Source: JAOPZW01 sp963803375
Lineage (GTDB): Bacteria; Actinomycetota; Thermoleophilia; Solirubrobacterales; Solirubrobacteraceae
Assembly (NCBI GenBank): GCA_963803375.1
Contig: CAWDMB010000016.1
Coordinates: 62,001 to 126,000, forward strand
DNA: 64,000 nucleotides
Direction: 5' to 3'
Positions 7,903 through 15,944 of the stretch are shown piece by piece. The notes under the pieces are model-generated. The model searched no databases, was not told where the DNA came from, and worked only from the letters and a program-made list of their open reading frames with translations. The position numbers and the translations under genes are program-made. Every line of letters begins with the position of its first letter. Position 1 is the stretch's first letter.

Positions 7903-8667
7903 TCACGCGTGCAGGCGCCGGCGCAGCGCGGCGACGTGGCGGCGGGCGACCGGGATCTCGGTCCCGTTGCGCATGACGAGGACAGCCGTGCTGTTGAGCT
8001 GGGCGCGCAGCTCGACGGCGTGCTTGAGGTTGACGAGGTACGCGCGATGGACCCGCACGTAGCCCGAGCCCGCCCAGTCGCGCTCGAGCTGGCTGAGCGG
8101 CGCGCGCAGGAGGTACCGGCCCTCGTCGCAGACGATCCGCGCGTAGTCGCCGTTGGCCTGGGCGAACGAGATCGTCTCCAGGCGCACGAGCCGCTTGCCC
8201 GCGCCCTTCGGATTGTCCACGGCGACGACGTCGGGCCCGGCGGCGGCGGCTCGCGGCTCGGCCGCCGGCGCGGGTGGTCGCGTCCCGCCGCCGCGCGCGT
8301 GCTGCTCGACGCGCGTGAGCGCGGACTCGAGCCGCTCGCGGGTGACGGGCTTGAGGAGGAAGTCGAGCGCCTGCACCTCGAACGCCTCGACCGCCGCGTC
8401 CGGGTGTCCGGTGAGGAAGATGACGGCCGGCGGGTCGGCGAAGCGCCGCAGCAGCCGGGCCAGCGCCATGCCCTCGATCTCCGGCATCGCCACGTCCAGG
8501 AAGAGCGCGTCGTAGCGCCCGCCCGAGAGGAACACGAGCGCCTCCTTCGCGCTCGTCGCGGTGGCGACGCGGTCGACCGACGCCGACGTCTCGAGCAGCC
8601 GCTTGACCTCCGCGAGCGCCCGCGGCTCGTCGTCGACGGCGAGGATCGCGAGGCCGCCGTCGTCCAT
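7903..8667 (-). CDS. LytTR-family response regulator
   Basis: 254 residues. The receiver domain spans about residues 1-120, with the acidic pair in AVDDEPRAL, the phospho-acceptor in LFLDVAMPE and the Lys in FLLKPVTRERL. An Ala/Pro-rich linker leads to a C-terminal LytTR DNA-binding domain (about 150-252) with YVRVHRAYLVNLKHAVEL and IPVARRHVAALR. By family knowledge such regulators bind promoter direct repeats after phosphorylation. It follows a small LytS-type kinase gene with a one-base TGATG overlap, so the two form a coupled pair. Target genes are unknown; the 3' end is 7 bp from the convergent TauE gene. Confidence 0.9.
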   Translation of the reverse strand: MDDGGLAILAVDDEPRALAEVKRLLETSASVDRVATATSAKEALVFLSGGRYDALFLDVAMPEIEGMALARLLRRFADPPAVIFLTGHPDAAVEAFEVQALDFLLKPVTRERLESALTRVEQHARGGGTRPPAPAAEPRAAAAGPDVVAVDNPKGAGKRLVRLETISFAQANGDYARIVCDEGRYLLRAPLSQLERDWAGSGYVRVHRAYLVNLKHAVELRAQLNSTAVLVMRNGTEIPVARRHVAALRRRLHA

Positions 8668-9137
8668 CACGCGCCTGGGCCCGGTGGGGGACCGAGCGCG
8701 ATGCGCACGCGCTCGCCGGCGGCGCCCGAGTCGTCCGGGGCGTCGAGCTGCGCGTCGACGTCCGCGCCCCCGGGCCGCACCCTCAGCGCCACCCGGACGC
8801 GGCCGCCGCGCGCGAGCCAGCGTCCGACCGCCTCGCCGACGGGCGCCTGCACAACGCCGGGCGCGGTCATGGCCGCCGGCACGCCGGCGGCGGCGGGCAG
8901 CTCGACGTCGACGCGACCCGGGAAGCGCGCCCGCTCGAGGGCGAGGTAGACGCCGACGTGGTCGAGCTCCTCGGCCAGCGTCACCGCCCGTGACCCGCGC
9001 AGGCGGTGCGTGAGGAACGCGCCGAGGTTCGCCAGCACGTCGCGCGCGCCGTCCGGGTCCTCCTCGACGAGGCCGGCCGCCGCGGCGAGGGCGTTGTTGA
9101 CGAAGTGCACGGAGAGCGGTGGCGTGGAAACCGTCAT
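8667..9137 (-). CDS. Minimal LytS-type histidine kinase with degenerate ATPase part
   Basis: 156 residues. It begins almost directly with the His-kinase motif of the LytS/YehU family (SVHFVNNALAAAAGLVEEDP, conserved H and N), followed by the dimerisation helix region LGAFLTHRLRGS and LAEELDHVGVYLALERARF. No sensor or membrane domain precedes it. The rest should be the HATPase domain, but N-box and G-box motifs are absent or unrecognisable, so ATP binding is doubtful. It is coupled to the LytTR regulator. It may act as a scaffold or phosphatase, or be phosphorylated in trans; that is inference. The ATG has no close Shine-Dalgarno. Confidence 0.72.
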   Translation of the reverse strand: MTVSTPPLSVHFVNNALAAAAGLVEEDPDGARDVLANLGAFLTHRLRGSRAVTLAEELDHVGVYLALERARFPGRVDVELPAAAGVPAAMTAPGVVQAPVGEAVGRWLARGGRVRVALRVRPGGADVDAQLDAPDDSGAAGERVRIALGPPPGPGA

Positions 9138-9266
9138 GCTGGACGACGCGACGATCGTGAAGCCTCCCGAGGCGGAACCCTAGCCGTCGCAACGGCGCGG
9201 ATCGACGCGGGCGCCGCTCGTCTGCCCTCGGGCGCCGCTCGGCGGCGCCGATACGCTGGAGCATGC

Positions 9267-12257
9267 ATGTCCGTCTCGCACGACAGCGACGTCGAGCAGC
9301 GGCTGTTGGACCTCGTCAACGAGGGCATGGGTCTCGGCGGCCTCGACGGGCGGATCCTGCGGGTCAACGAGGCCGCGTGCCGGATCGCCGGGCTGAGCGA
9401 GGCCGAGCTGCTGCAGCGCTCGTGGTGGGACCTCGTCGAGCCCGGCGACCGTCCGGCCGTGCAGCATCGCCTGCACGAGCTGGCGCGGGCCGGAGCCACG
9501 CGCGAGCCGTTCCGCTTCCGGCTCGTGCGCGCCGACGGCTCGCACCGCTGGCTCGAGCTCACGCTGAGCGTGGACCGCGAGCGCGAGCTCCTGCTCGTGC
9601 TCGCGCGCGACGTGACCGGACGCCACGTGATGGACCTCGAACGGCTGATGGCGTCGTTCATCCATTCGGCCCTGGGCATGGCGCTCGTCGACCACGAGGG
9701 ACGCTTCCTGCGCGTCAACCAGACGCTCTGCGCCCTGCTCGACCTGTCGCTCGAGGAGCTGCGCGGCCGCGACATGGCCTCGGTCGTGGCCGGCGAGCCC
9801 GGCCGCTGGGCCGCCGCGGCGCTGCGGAGCGGTGAGCGGGCGTCCTTCCAGGACGAGCTGCGGCTGCGGCGCGCGGGCGGCGGCGAGATCGTCGCGCTCG
9901 TCAGCGGCACGCTCGTGGCCGACTCGGGCGGGCGCCCGCAGTTCTACGTCTGCCAGGTGCTCGACATGACCGCGCGCCACGAGGCGCTCGAGGCCCTCGC
10001 CGCCAACGAGGCCAAGCTCGCCGAGGCCCAGCAGATCGCCGGCCTGGGCTCGTGGGAGTGGGACGTCGCGAGCGGCCGCGTGACGCGGTCGGCCGAGCTG
10101 CACCGCATGCTCGGCCTCGCGCCCGAAGCGGGCGAGGGTCGCCCCGAGGCGCACCTCGACCTGCTGCACCCCGATGACCGCGCCCGCGTGGCCCGGGTCG
10201 TGGAGACGGCCGTGGCCGCCGTGGGCCCGTGGAGCGTCGACTTCCGGATCGTCCGGTCCGACGGCACGCTGCGCATGATCCACGGCCGCGGCCAGGTCGT
10301 GGCGGGCGCCGACGGGCGCGCCGCGTCCGTCCACGGCACCTGCCAGGACGTCACGGAGCGCCGGCGCGTCGAGGACGCGCTTCGCGCGACCGAGCAGCTC
10401 TTCCGACGCGCCTTCGACGACGCCCCGATCGGCATGGCCCTCATCGACCTCGAGGGGCGCTGGCTGCGCCTGAACCACGCGCTCACACAGATGCTCGGGC
10501 GCGACGAGGACGAGCTGCGCGCGACTCGCCTGGAGGACCTCGGCCATCCCGCCGACCGTGACCTGGACCGCCCGCTGATCGCCGACCTGCTCGCCGGGCG
10601 CCGGCGCGCATACGCGGTCGAGAAGCGTCTGACGCACGGCGACGGACGGGTCATCCACGCGCTCGCGCACGTCTCGCTGATGCACGACGACGGCGAGCGG
10701 CCGCTCTACTTCCTGTGCCAGCTCGTCGACCTGACCGAGCGCCGGCGCGCGGAGGCCGAGCGGCGCGCCGGCGAGCAGCGGCTGCGGGCGATCGTCGACA
10801 ACTCGCCGGCGCTCATCATCGTCAAGGACCTCGAGCACCGCTATCTGCTCGTCAACCGCCGCTGGGAGGAGCTCTACGGCCTGCGCGCCGAGGACGCCGT
10901 CGGGCACACGTCGGCCGAGGTGCTGCCCGAGTCCGTGCGCCCCGACCACCGGGCGCTCGACGAGCACGTCGCGCGCAGCGGCGAGCCGGTCGAGGCGATG
11001 CGCGACGTGCCCGGCCCGGATGGCGAGCAGCTGACCTTCCTGCTCGTGAAGTTCCCGCTGCTGGACTCCGACGGCCGCGTGTCGGCCGTCTGCACGATCG
11101 GCACCGACCTCACCGAGCGCCGGCGTAGCGCCCAGGAGCGCGCGGAGCTCGAGCACCGCCTCGCCCAGGCCCAGCGCCTGGAGAGCGTCGGGCAGCTCGC
11201 GGGTGGCGTCGCCCACGACTTCAACAACCTCTTGTCGGTCATCCTCACCTGCGTCGGCTTCGCTCGGCGCGAGCTGCCCGCCGGTCACCCGGTGCGCGAG
11301 GACGTCGACGAGATCGGCCGCGCCGCCGACCGTGCGGCGGCGCTCACGCGCCAGCTCCTCATGTTCAGCCGCCGCGAGGTCGTCCGGCCCGCGCTGATCG
11401 ACGTGGGCGCGCTCGCGGGCGAGCTCGAGCGCCTCCTCGCCCGCACGCTCACCGAGCGCATCGACCTGCGCATGGCGATCGAGTCCGGGCCCGGTCCGGT
11501 GCTGGCCGACCGGGCGCAGCTCGAGCAGGTGCTCCTCAACCTCGTGGTCAACGCCCGCGACGCGATGCCGGAGGGCGGCACGCTGACGATCGCGGTCGGC
11601 CCGCACGACGGCGGCGTGCGGGTGACGGTCGCCGACGACGGCGCGGGCATGACCGAGGAGGTGCGCGACCGCGCCTTCGAGCCGTTCTTCACGACGAAGC
11701 CCCCGGGCGAGGGCACCGGGCTCGGCCTGGCCACGGTCCACGGCGTGGTGACCGACTCGGGCGGCACCGTCGAGATCGAGTCCGCGCCGGGGGCGGGCAC
11801 CAGCGTGGCCGTCTGGCTGCCGGGCGCGGGCGACGCGGCGCCCGCGCCCGAGGAGCCCGCGACGGCCGTGGAGCCGACCCTGCGGTCGGCGCGCGTGCTC
11901 GTCGTCGAGGACCAGGGGCCCGTGCGCCGCCAGGCCTGTCGCATCCTCCAGGAGGCCGGCTTCACGGTCCGCGGGGCCGCCGGGGCCGACGAGGCGCTCG
12001 CGGGGTGGACGCCCGTCGACGTGCTCGTGACCGACGTCGTCATGCCCGGCACGGCCGGGACCGAGCTCGCCGAGCGCGCCCGCGACCGCAACCCGGACCT
12101 GCGCGTCGTGCTCATGTCGGGCCACACCGAGGACGTCGTGGTGCGCAGCGGCGCGCGCGCCGGCAGCCTCGCGTTCCTGCAGAAGCCGTTCACGCGCGAG
12201 ACCCTGCTCGCGGCGGTCGAGGAGGCGTGCGCCGCCCCGGCGGTCGCCGACCGGTAG
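9267..12257 (+). CDS. Five-PAS hybrid sensor histidine kinase with receiver domain
   Basis: 996 residues, no membrane segment, so probably cytoplasmic. Five PAS domains can be counted at roughly 10-115, 125-240, 255-365, 375-495 and 505-620, each closed by a DVTGR, DMTAR or LTERRR-like PAC end. HisKA follows with GGVAHDFNNLLSVI (phospho-His), then a complete HATPase (NLVVNARDAMPEGG, DDGAGM, GEGTGLGLATV) at about 745-855, and a C-terminal receiver (VLVVEDQGPVR, VTDVVMPG, LQKPFT) at about 875-990. All catalytic motifs look intact. The start at ATG 9267 follows a TACGCT box 9 nt upstream; an overlapping ATG at 9263 is out of frame. It is divergent from the LytS/LytTR pair. Signal and output are unknown. 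Confidence 0.93.
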   Translation: MSVSHDSDVEQRLLDLVNEGMGLGGLDGRILRVNEAACRIAGLSEAELLQRSWWDLVEPGDRPAVQHRLHELARAGATREPFRFRLVRADGSHRWLELTLSVDRERELLLVLARDVTGRHVMDLERLMASFIHSALGMALVDHEGRFLRVNQTLCALLDLSLEELRGRDMASVVAGEPGRWAAAALRSGERASFQDELRLRRAGGGEIVALVSGTLVADSGGRPQFYVCQVLDMTARHEALEALAANEAKLAEAQQIAGLGSWEWDVASGRVTRSAELHRMLGLAPEAGEGRPEAHLDLLHPDDRARVARVVETAVAAVGPWSVDFRIVRSDGTLRMIHGRGQVVAGADGRAASVHGTCQDVTERRRVEDALRATEQLFRRAFDDAPIGMALIDLEGRWLRLNHALTQMLGRDEDELRATRLEDLGHPADRDLDRPLIADLLAGRRRAYAVEKRLTHGDGRVIHALAHVSLMHDDGERPLYFLCQLVDLTERRRAEAERRAGEQRLRAIVDNSPALIIVKDLEHRYLLVNRRWEELYGLRAEDAVGHTSAEVLPESVRPDHRALDEHVARSGEPVEAMRDVPGPDGEQLTFLLVKFPLLDSDGRVSAVCTIGTDLTERRRSAQERAELEHRLAQAQRLESVGQLAGGVAHDFNNLLSVILTCVGFARRELPAGHPVREDVDEIGRAADRAAALTRQLLMFSRREVVRPALIDVGALAGELERLLARTLTERIDLRMAIESGPGPVLADRAQLEQVLLNLVVNARDAMPEGGTLTIAVGPHDGGVRVTVADDGAGMTEEVRDRAFEPFFTTKPPGEGTGLGLATVHGVVTDSGGTVEIESAPGAGTSVAVWLPGAGDAAPAPEEPATAVEPTLRSARVLVVEDQGPVRRQACRILQEAGFTVRGAAGADEALAGWTPVDVLVTDVVMPGTAGTELAERARDRNPDLRVVLMSGHTEDVVVRSGARAGSLAFLQKPFTRETLLAAVEEACAAPAVADR

Positions 12258-12329
12258 CCGTTCGGCGCCCAATCAACGCCGCTCGTCGCCTAGATCCCGC
12301 CGCGCGTCGCGCTCCGTAGCGCGGGGTCG

Positions 12330-12354
12330 GACTCGCGGAGCATTCTCGCGAGTC
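12330..12354. terminator. Hairpin in the gap after the hybrid kinase
   Basis: GACTCGCG-N9-CGCGAGTC, an 8-bp perfect stem, lies 73 bp after the kinase stop in a 200-bp gap (12258-12457). There is no T-tract. The gap also contains a C8 run near 12397-12404 and no recognisable gene. Confidence 0.4.
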
Positions 12355-12419
12355 GCGGCGGGCCCCACATGAGGCTTCCGTGCCCGTGGCGCTTCCCCCC
12401 CCGCCACCGGCCCGCCGCT

Positions 12420-12452
12420 CTAGGCGTCGGTGCCCCCAACACCGGCGCCTAG
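12420..12452. terminator. Bidirectional hairpin between convergent genes
   Basis: CTAGGCG-tc-GGTG-N7-CACC-gg-CGCCTAG forms an 11-pair stem with one internal mismatch loop. It sits 6 bp beyond the stop of the minus-strand nuclease gene and faces the kinase gene, which fits a shared terminator. Confidence 0.5.
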
Positions 12453-12457
12453 CTCGT

Positions 12458-13348
12458 TCAGGCCTGGACGCCGTGCTCGAGCGCGCCCTTGACGGCGGCG
12501 TCGAGCGCGTTGAGACGCTGTAGAGCGACGGCCTCGGGCGTCACCGGCCGACGGTCGTTGTGATGGGTGGCCACGCAGTGGGCGAGGGCGAGATGGCGGG
12601 CGTCGTCGAGCCCGCAGTCGCGGGCGTGCTCGGCCAGCATGCGCAGGCCGAGGTCGACGTGGCCGAGCAGGCGGCCCGCGTCGGTCAGCTCGATCTCGGC
12701 CCCGAGCGCGAACTCGCGCGTGCGCCCGAGATCGTGGACGATCGCCGCCGTGACGAGCAGGTCGTGGCCGAGGCGAGGGTGCAGGACGCACGCCTCGACG
12801 GCGAGCGTGGCCACGGCGACCGTGTGCTCGAGCAGGCCGCCGAGGTAGGCGTGGTGGCCCGCGCGCGTGCACGGGGTCCTGCGCAGCGCGGCGCGCAGCG
12901 CCGGGTCGGCGGCGATCCCGTCGAGCAGCGCGCGCAGCCCGCGGTCGCGGACCTCGCCGACGAGGTGCTCGAGGAAGCCGTCGAGCTCGTCGAGGTCGCG
13001 GAAGGCGACGGGGAGGAACGCGGCGGGGTCGGCCGTTCCCGGCGGCGCCGCGGCGATCGCCCGCAGCTCGAGCTGCAGCTCGTCGCGGAAGCGCTCGACG
13101 CGCCCGGCGACCTGCACCAGGTCGCCCTTCTCGAAGCGCCCGGCGAGCAGGTCGGCGTCGCGGAAGGCGCGGGCGGGCAGCACGCCCGTGCGGTCGCGCA
13201 GCTCGACCACGAGGTACGGGGTCCCCGCGCGCGACAGCAGCCGGTCCTTGCGCGTGCACGCGAAGACGCCGCGCACCTCGTCGCCCGCGCGCAGCGTGGC
13301 GATCGTCACGAGGGGGCTGGGGACCGCGTGCAGCTCGCCGGCGCGCAC
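12458..13348 (-). CDS. OB-fold and HD-domain 3'-5' exoribonuclease, YhaM-like
   Basis: 296 residues. The N-terminal OB-fold (about 10-95, with LVVELRDRTGVLPARAF and GDLVQVAGRVE) binds nucleic acid; the HD domain (about 150-280) has HHAYLGGLLEHT, IVHDLGRTREF and ATHHNDRR, giving the expected metal ligands. This order and length match the YhaM family of 3'-5' exoribonucleases acting on short RNA or DNA. The GTG at 13348 was chosen because upstream codons would overlap the divergent promoter and a CATGAT box ends 6 nt before it. It is divergent from the PAC2 gene, 25 bp between starts. Confidence 0.85.
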   Translation of the reverse strand: MRAGELHAVPSPLVTIATLRAGDEVRGVFACTRKDRLLSRAGTPYLVVELRDRTGVLPARAFRDADLLAGRFEKGDLVQVAGRVERFRDELQLELRAIAAAPPGTADPAAFLPVAFRDLDELDGFLEHLVGEVRDRGLRALLDGIAADPALRAALRRTPCTRAGHHAYLGGLLEHTVAVATLAVEACVLHPRLGHDLLVTAAIVHDLGRTREFALGAEIELTDAGRLLGHVDLGLRMLAEHARDCGLDDARHLALAHCVATHHNDRRPVTPEAVALQRLNALDAAVKGALEHGVQA

Positions 13349-13373
13349 GAGACCATCATGTACCGTGATCCGG
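13349..13373. promoter_or_regulatory. Divergent leaderless promoter region (YhaM-like / PAC2)
   Basis: TACCGT (13361-13366) ends 7 nt before the PAC2 ATG at 13374. On the other strand CATGAT ends 6 nt before the GTG at 13348. The whole divergent region is 25 bp and has room for no Shine-Dalgarno on either side. Confidence 0.45.
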
Positions 13374-14246
13374 ATGCAGCCGCTCATCTGGGAGCACCGC
13401 CCCGACGGCCTGCGCGCGCCCGCCCTCGTCTGCGCCTTCACCGGCTGGAACGACGCCGGCGACGCGGCGTCCGCCGCGCTGCAGTTCCTCGGCGCCTCCC
13501 TCGGCGCGACGCGCTTCGCGCGAATCGATCCCGAGGAGTTCTTCGACTTCCAGTCGACGCGGCCGAAGGTCACGCTGGTCCAGGGCCGCACGCGGCAGAT
13601 CGAGTGGCCCGAGATCGAGATCTACGAGGCGCGCATCCCGCGTGCGCCGCGCGACCTCGTCCTGCTCTCGGGCGCCGAGCCGTCGATGCGCTGGCGCGGC
13701 TTCTGCCGGCTCGTGGTCGACCTCGCCGAGGCGCTGGGCACACAGATGGTCGTCTCGCTCGGCGCGCTGCTGGCCGATGTGCCGCACTCGCGCGCAGTCC
13801 CGATCACCGGCTTGGCCTCCGACGACGCGCTCGTCGAGAAGGTAGGCCTCGAGCAGTCCTCCTACGAGGGCCCGACCGGGATCGTCGGCGTCCTGCACGG
13901 CGCCTGCCAGGAGGCGGGGATCCCGTCGGCATCGCTGTGGGCGAGCGTGCCGCACTACGTCGCGGCGGCGCCGAACCCCAAGGCCGCGCTCGCCCTCATG
14001 CGCAAGCTCGAGGGCCTGGTCGGCGTCGCGGTCGACGCCGGCGAGCTCGAGTCCGCGGCAGCCGACTACGAGCGCCAGGTCTCGCTCGCCGTGCAGAGCG
14101 ATCCCGAGGTGCAGGCCTTCGTCGAGCGCCTCGAGCGCGCCGCGGCCGAGGAGGAGACCGAGATGCGTGCGCGGGACCTGCCTTCCGGCGACGTCATCGC
14201 GCGCGAGTTCCAGCGCTTCCTGCGCCAGCGCGGGCCCGGCGAGTAG
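13374..14246 (+). CDS. PAC2-family protein (proteasome-assembly-chaperone-like)
   Basis: 290 residues of the PAC2/ATP-grasp-associated family widespread in actinobacteria, recognisable by VCAFTGWNDAGDAASAAL, FDFQSTRPKV, VVSLGALLADVPHSR, TGIVGVLHGACQEAGIP and SASLWASVPHYV. A helical C-terminal extension (residues 225-290) is rich in Glu and Arg. In eukaryotes and archaea related folds assist proteasome assembly; the bacterial role is not established. A TACCGT box before the start supports ATG 13374. A strong hairpin follows the stop. Confidence 0.85.
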   Translation: MQPLIWEHRPDGLRAPALVCAFTGWNDAGDAASAALQFLGASLGATRFARIDPEEFFDFQSTRPKVTLVQGRTRQIEWPEIEIYEARIPRAPRDLVLLSGAEPSMRWRGFCRLVVDLAEALGTQMVVSLGALLADVPHSRAVPITGLASDDALVEKVGLEQSSYEGPTGIVGVLHGACQEAGIPSASLWASVPHYVAAAPNPKAALALMRKLEGLVGVAVDAGELESAAADYERQVSLAVQSDPEVQAFVERLERAAAEEETEMRARDLPSGDVIAREFQRFLRQRGPGE

Positions 14247-14250
14247 GGCG

Positions 14251-14278
14251 CTCACCGCGGCGCGGGGTCCGCGGTGAG
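14251..14278 (+). terminator. Hairpin after the PAC2 gene
   Basis: CTCACCGCGG-N8-CCGCGGTGAG is a perfect 10-bp stem starting 5 bp after the stop. No T-tract follows, as is common in very GC-rich genomes. Confidence 0.6.
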
Positions 14279-14356
14279 CCAGATCCCGGGGCCGCGGACG
14301 TGCTCGTACGTGAGCTCGACTTGCGCGCGGTCGCTTCCTCCTTGCCCTGCCGCGAC

Positions 14357-14755
14357 TCAGCCCCCGAGCGCCCTGGCCCTCATGGTGTCGAACTCGGCCT
14401 GCGTGATCGTGCCCGCGTCGAGCAGCTTCTGCGCGGTCTCGATCTCGCTCGCGGGCCCGGACTTGCCGGCCGCCTCGCGAACCTGCTGGTCGAACGCGGC
14501 CTGCGCCGCCTCCTGACCCTTGGCATTGCGCTCAGCGATCCCGCTGTGGTAGGCGATCAGGTAGATGAGGACCCCGAACCACGGGATGACGATGATCAGA
14601 ATGATCCAGATTGCCTTCAGGAACCCGCCCATGTCACGGCGGCGAAAGATGTCCATGAAGCACGTGATCGCGAGCCAGATCCACAGGACGAAGGCCATGA
14701 AGATCAGCATCGACCAGAGAACGTCCAAGAACGGGTAGTCGGCGGCGAATGTCAT
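14357..14755 (-). CDS. Small membrane protein with PLDc_N-like and SHOCT segments
   Basis: 132 residues. Two membrane helices (about 12-33 and 46-68, including the PLDc_N-type IPWFGVLIYLI) are followed by a charged stretch and a C-terminal SHOCT motif (AQKLLDAGTITQAEFDTM, about 108-126). SHOCT segments are short oligomerisation modules found on many small membrane proteins. The protein should sit in the cytoplasmic membrane with its C-terminus inside. Its job is unknown. It is transcribed alone, toward the PAC2 gene. Confidence 0.82.
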   Translation of the reverse strand: MTFAADYPFLDVLWSMLIFMAFVLWIWLAITCFMDIFRRRDMGGFLKAIWIILIIVIPWFGVLIYLIAYHSGIAERNAKGQEAAQAAFDQQVREAAGKSGPASEIETAQKLLDAGTITQAEFDTMRARALGG

Positions 14756-14853
14756 AGCGGGCAGCCTTACAGATTCCACGGACGCCGTGCGTGTCGCGGC
14801 GCGGATGGGCGGGTGGCCCGGACGCACCCACGACGAGGACCGAGGAGATACGC

Positions 14854-14898
14854 ATGTGCCGCTGGATCGCGTGGCTCGGGGAGCCAGTGCGCATTGGC
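14854..14898 (+). pseudogene. 5' remnant of a class-II glutamine amidotransferase gene
   Basis: An ATG with a good Shine-Dalgarno (GAGGAGA, 14842-14848) starts MCRWIAWLGEPVRIG, which is the N-terminus of class-II glutamine amidotransferases of the YafJ/EgtC type; Cys2 would be the nucleophile. Homology stops after about 15 codons and the reading frame then runs into unrelated GC-rich sequence. A deletion most likely removed the rest of the gene. The surrounding gap 14756-14987 contains no other recognisable gene. Confidence 0.45.
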
Positions 14899-14987
14899 GT
14901 CGGTGACCGCAACGGGACTCCACCCTTGCCGGCCGCCGGCCTGTGCCGGAGGATGGGAGGTGGCCCGACGGCGGCGGGCCGCTGCCC

Positions 14988-15944
14988 GTGTCCACACCTC
15001 GCTATCGACCTCCCTCTCGCGACGACGGCAACTTGGCGTCGATCGTCGGCGCCGGCGCGCGCCTGGCCGCGCGTGGGGTTGGGCTGGCGCTGTGGCCGGC
15101 CACGGAGGCGGTGGCGACCGCGGTGCGCTTGGAGCGTCGCGCCTGGGCGTCCGCCGGCGAGCTTGCCGGCGAGCTTGCCGGCGAGGCCGCGCTGGTCGTC
15201 GTCGATGCCGTGGTCGTCTCCCCGTACGCGGAGCGCGCCGTCGACCGCGTGCTCGAGAGTCCGCTCGCCGAGCGTGCGGTCGGGCGAGCGGTGAGCGGGC
15301 GGCTCGTCGACGCCGCCGCGCGCGAGATGGCGGGCCACGCGGTCGTCGAGCGGGTGGCAGAGGAGTTGCTGCGCGCCGGCGTCGCGGACCGCCTCGCCGA
15401 CCGGATCCTCGCGGGCGGGAGCGTTGAGCGCGTCACCGAGCGCATTCTCGAAGGCCCGGAGCTCGCGCGGATCGCCACGTGCCTCGTCGAGAGCCCCGGT
15501 GCCGAGCGGCTCGTCGCACAGGTCCTTGACAGCCCGGATGCCGACCGGCTGGTCGCGCGCGCGCTCGACAACCCGCGCGTCGAGCGGCTCGTCGGCGACG
15601 CGCTCGAAAGCCCGGGGATGGAGCGCCTGGTCACGCGGATCGTCGAGAGCCCGGCGTTGGAGCGGACCGTCGGTCAGGTCATCGAGAGCCGGCTGCTCGA
15701 CCAGGTGGTGGCACGGCTGCTCGAGAGCGAGGAGCTGTGGGTCCTCGTCGACGAGATCGCCCAGAGCCCGGCGGTGACGGAGGCGGTCACGCAGCAGAGC
15801 CTCGGGTTCGCCGACGAGGTCGCCGACGACGTCAACAAGCGCACGCGAAGGGCCGACGCGATCGCCGAGCAGATCGCCCGGCGGCTGCTGCACCGCCGCG
15901 CGCGCGTAGAGCCGCCGCCGCCGTCGCCGGCGGGCGCCCCATGA
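14988..15944 (+). CDS. Protein of fifteen tandem 13-residue repeats, unknown function
   Basis: 318 residues from the GTG at 14988; a GTG at 14943 in the same frame is possible and neither has a clear ribosome site. An N-terminal region (residues 1-74) contains NLASIVGAGARLAARGVGLAL. Residues about 75-269 are fifteen uninterrupted 13-residue units with consensus V-L-E-S-P-x-A-E-R-L-V-x-R, for example VLDSPDADRLVAR and ALESPGMERLVTR. The last 50 residues are basic and Pro-rich. No signal peptide or clear membrane helix is seen. The stop overlaps the start of an RDD membrane protein by ATGA, so the two are made together. I do not recognise a named family. Confidence 0.75.
   Translation: MSTPRYRPPSRDDGNLASIVGAGARLAARGVGLALWPATEAVATAVRLERRAWASAGELAGELAGEAALVVVDAVVVSPYAERAVDRVLESPLAERAVGRAVSGRLVDAAAREMAGHAVVERVAEELLRAGVADRLADRILAGGSVERVTERILEGPELARIATCLVESPGAERLVAQVLDSPDADRLVARALDNPRVERLVGDALESPGMERLVTRIVESPALERTVGQVIESRLLDQVVARLLESEELWVLVDEIAQSPAVTEAVTQQSLGFADEVADDVNKRTRRADAIAEQIARRLLHRRARVEPPPPSPAGAP
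15210..15794 (+). repeat. 39-nt coding repeat array (15 units)
   Basis: Fifteen consecutive 39-nt units encode 13-residue repeats with no phase change. Protein similarity is kept while DNA similarity between units is only moderate, so the array is old and selected at the protein level. Units 8-13, with ESP or DSP at positions 3-5, are the most regular. Confidence 0.8.

Noticed and set aside
9180..12272. 1030-codon open frame on the minus strand opposite the hybrid kinase
   Set aside because: Its translation is low-complexity Arg/Ala/Gly/His sequence with no family signal, while the plus-strand frame has intact PAS, HisKA, HATPase and receiver motifs. Long antisense frames are a by-product of extreme GC content.
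15210..15794. Repeat array as a possible CRISPR
   Set aside because: The units are contiguous 39-nt coding repeats without unique spacers, and no cas gene is nearby; similarity is at protein level.
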